A stretch of DNA of 64,000 nt from Tipula vernalis (lineage: Eukaryota > Arthropoda > Insecta > Diptera > Tipulidae): contig OY282558.1 of NCBI GenBank assembly GCA_958295665.1, forward strand, positions 330,433,106 through 330,497,105. Direction: 5' to 3'. The stretch's first letter is position 1, and each line of letters begins with the position of its first letter. The position numbers and the translations under genes were made by a program. The notes under the pieces are model-generated. The model saw only the letters and a list, made by a program, of their open reading frames with translations. It was not told where the DNA came from and ran no database searches. Below, piece by piece: positions 63,667-64,000 of the stretch.

Positions 63667-64000
63667 CTGCCAAAACCACACAATAACTTGATGTGTATCG
63701 TGGTACCCACTTCTGTATTCCGTGTTTTGCCTCCAATCATTTATATCAATTTCGGCGGTACCCGCAATAACTAACTCTAATTCGCGTGCATCAAATACAG
63801 ACACCAGTCGAGGATCCACAACTTCATAAAAACCTCTAACCAATGAATCGGTTTGCTCCTGCACGCCTCGCTCTAGTCTCCATTTAACCATGCGTTCCAA
63901 ATATTCTTTTTTATTCTTTTCATTGACTACAGTATTTTTGCCGCCAGGCTTTAGTTCCCTCTCGACAATGCGTCCGAGTAGCTCCTCGGTTACACAAAAT
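63667..64000 (-). CDS. Hecw: HECW-type HECT ligase, penultimate coding exon (partial)
   Basis: 111 codons plus one base, open at the window edge on its 5' side. It reads [78 protein letters not shown] and [20 protein letters not shown], ending WFWQ at CAG|GTAATT. This is the middle of the HECT domain, between the E2-binding lobe and the C-lobe. [11 protein letters not shown] and [18 protein letters not shown] match HECW1/HECW2 specifically. The rest of the gene (C2 and WW domains) would lie beyond 64000. Confidence 0.95.

Overview
The window is a piece of an AT-rich insect genome, most likely a fly (Diptera). One conserved host gene can be read with confidence. Short introns, Diptera-style transposon families and the absence of any bacterial-type gene packing support this. 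The species cannot be named from the sequence alone.

Host genes. The last two coding exons of a HECW-type HECT ubiquitin ligase (Drosophila Hecw/CG42797 type) lie on the minus strand: 63667-64000 (open at the window edge) and 50259-50528 (carrying the catalytic Cys and the stop). A 13,138-bp intron separates them and joins in phase 0. A short minus-strand exon at 41936-42066 looks like the first coding exon of a second gene. Its partner exons were not found, so they would lie in or beyond the left 42 kb. No tRNA, rRNA or CRISPR locus was seen.

Layout, left to right. 1-2.2 kb: flank with no recognised gene. 2.2-9.5 kb: a complete, apparently intact BEL/Pao LTR retrotransposon (minus) with LTRs that look identical, a 5-bp target duplication and a tRNA-Tyr primer site. 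9.5-10.8 kb: jockey-type remnant (minus) split by a 396-bp MITE. 17.7-19.5 kb: decayed PIF/Harbinger and piggyBac transposases. 20.3 kb: a full tRNA-derived SINE, with a truncated relative at 39.4 kb. 25.5-27.4 kb: a decayed Mutator-like element whose ends are tandem 15-bp repeats in inverted orientation. 27.7-30.6 kb: Tc1 fragment and another jockey remnant split by a 265-bp MITE. 32.3 and 38.6 kb: mariner-like and Tc1 scraps. 43.7-47.7 kb: composite Ty3/gypsy wreckage (minus). The rest is AT-rich DNA with short uninformative ORFs.

The Hecw intron (50.5-63.7 kb) is a nested transposon cluster. A jockey-type element (plus) is split by a 5'-truncated I-clade element (minus). Next comes a large inverted repeat of a Harbinger-like element (55208-57849). 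One of its arms is interrupted at a TA by a 1,150-bp element with CCCAAGTAT ends. That insert carries a broken, intron-containing fragment of a cullin-2-like gene. The other arm preserves the empty site, so the insertion is defined to the base. A 958-bp MITE and several hairpins follow.

Functionally, the only working parts suggested are the HECT ligase exons and possibly the BEL/Pao polyprotein. The cullin fragment (another ubiquitin-ligase component) next to a HECT ligase gene is most simply coincidence produced by transposition.
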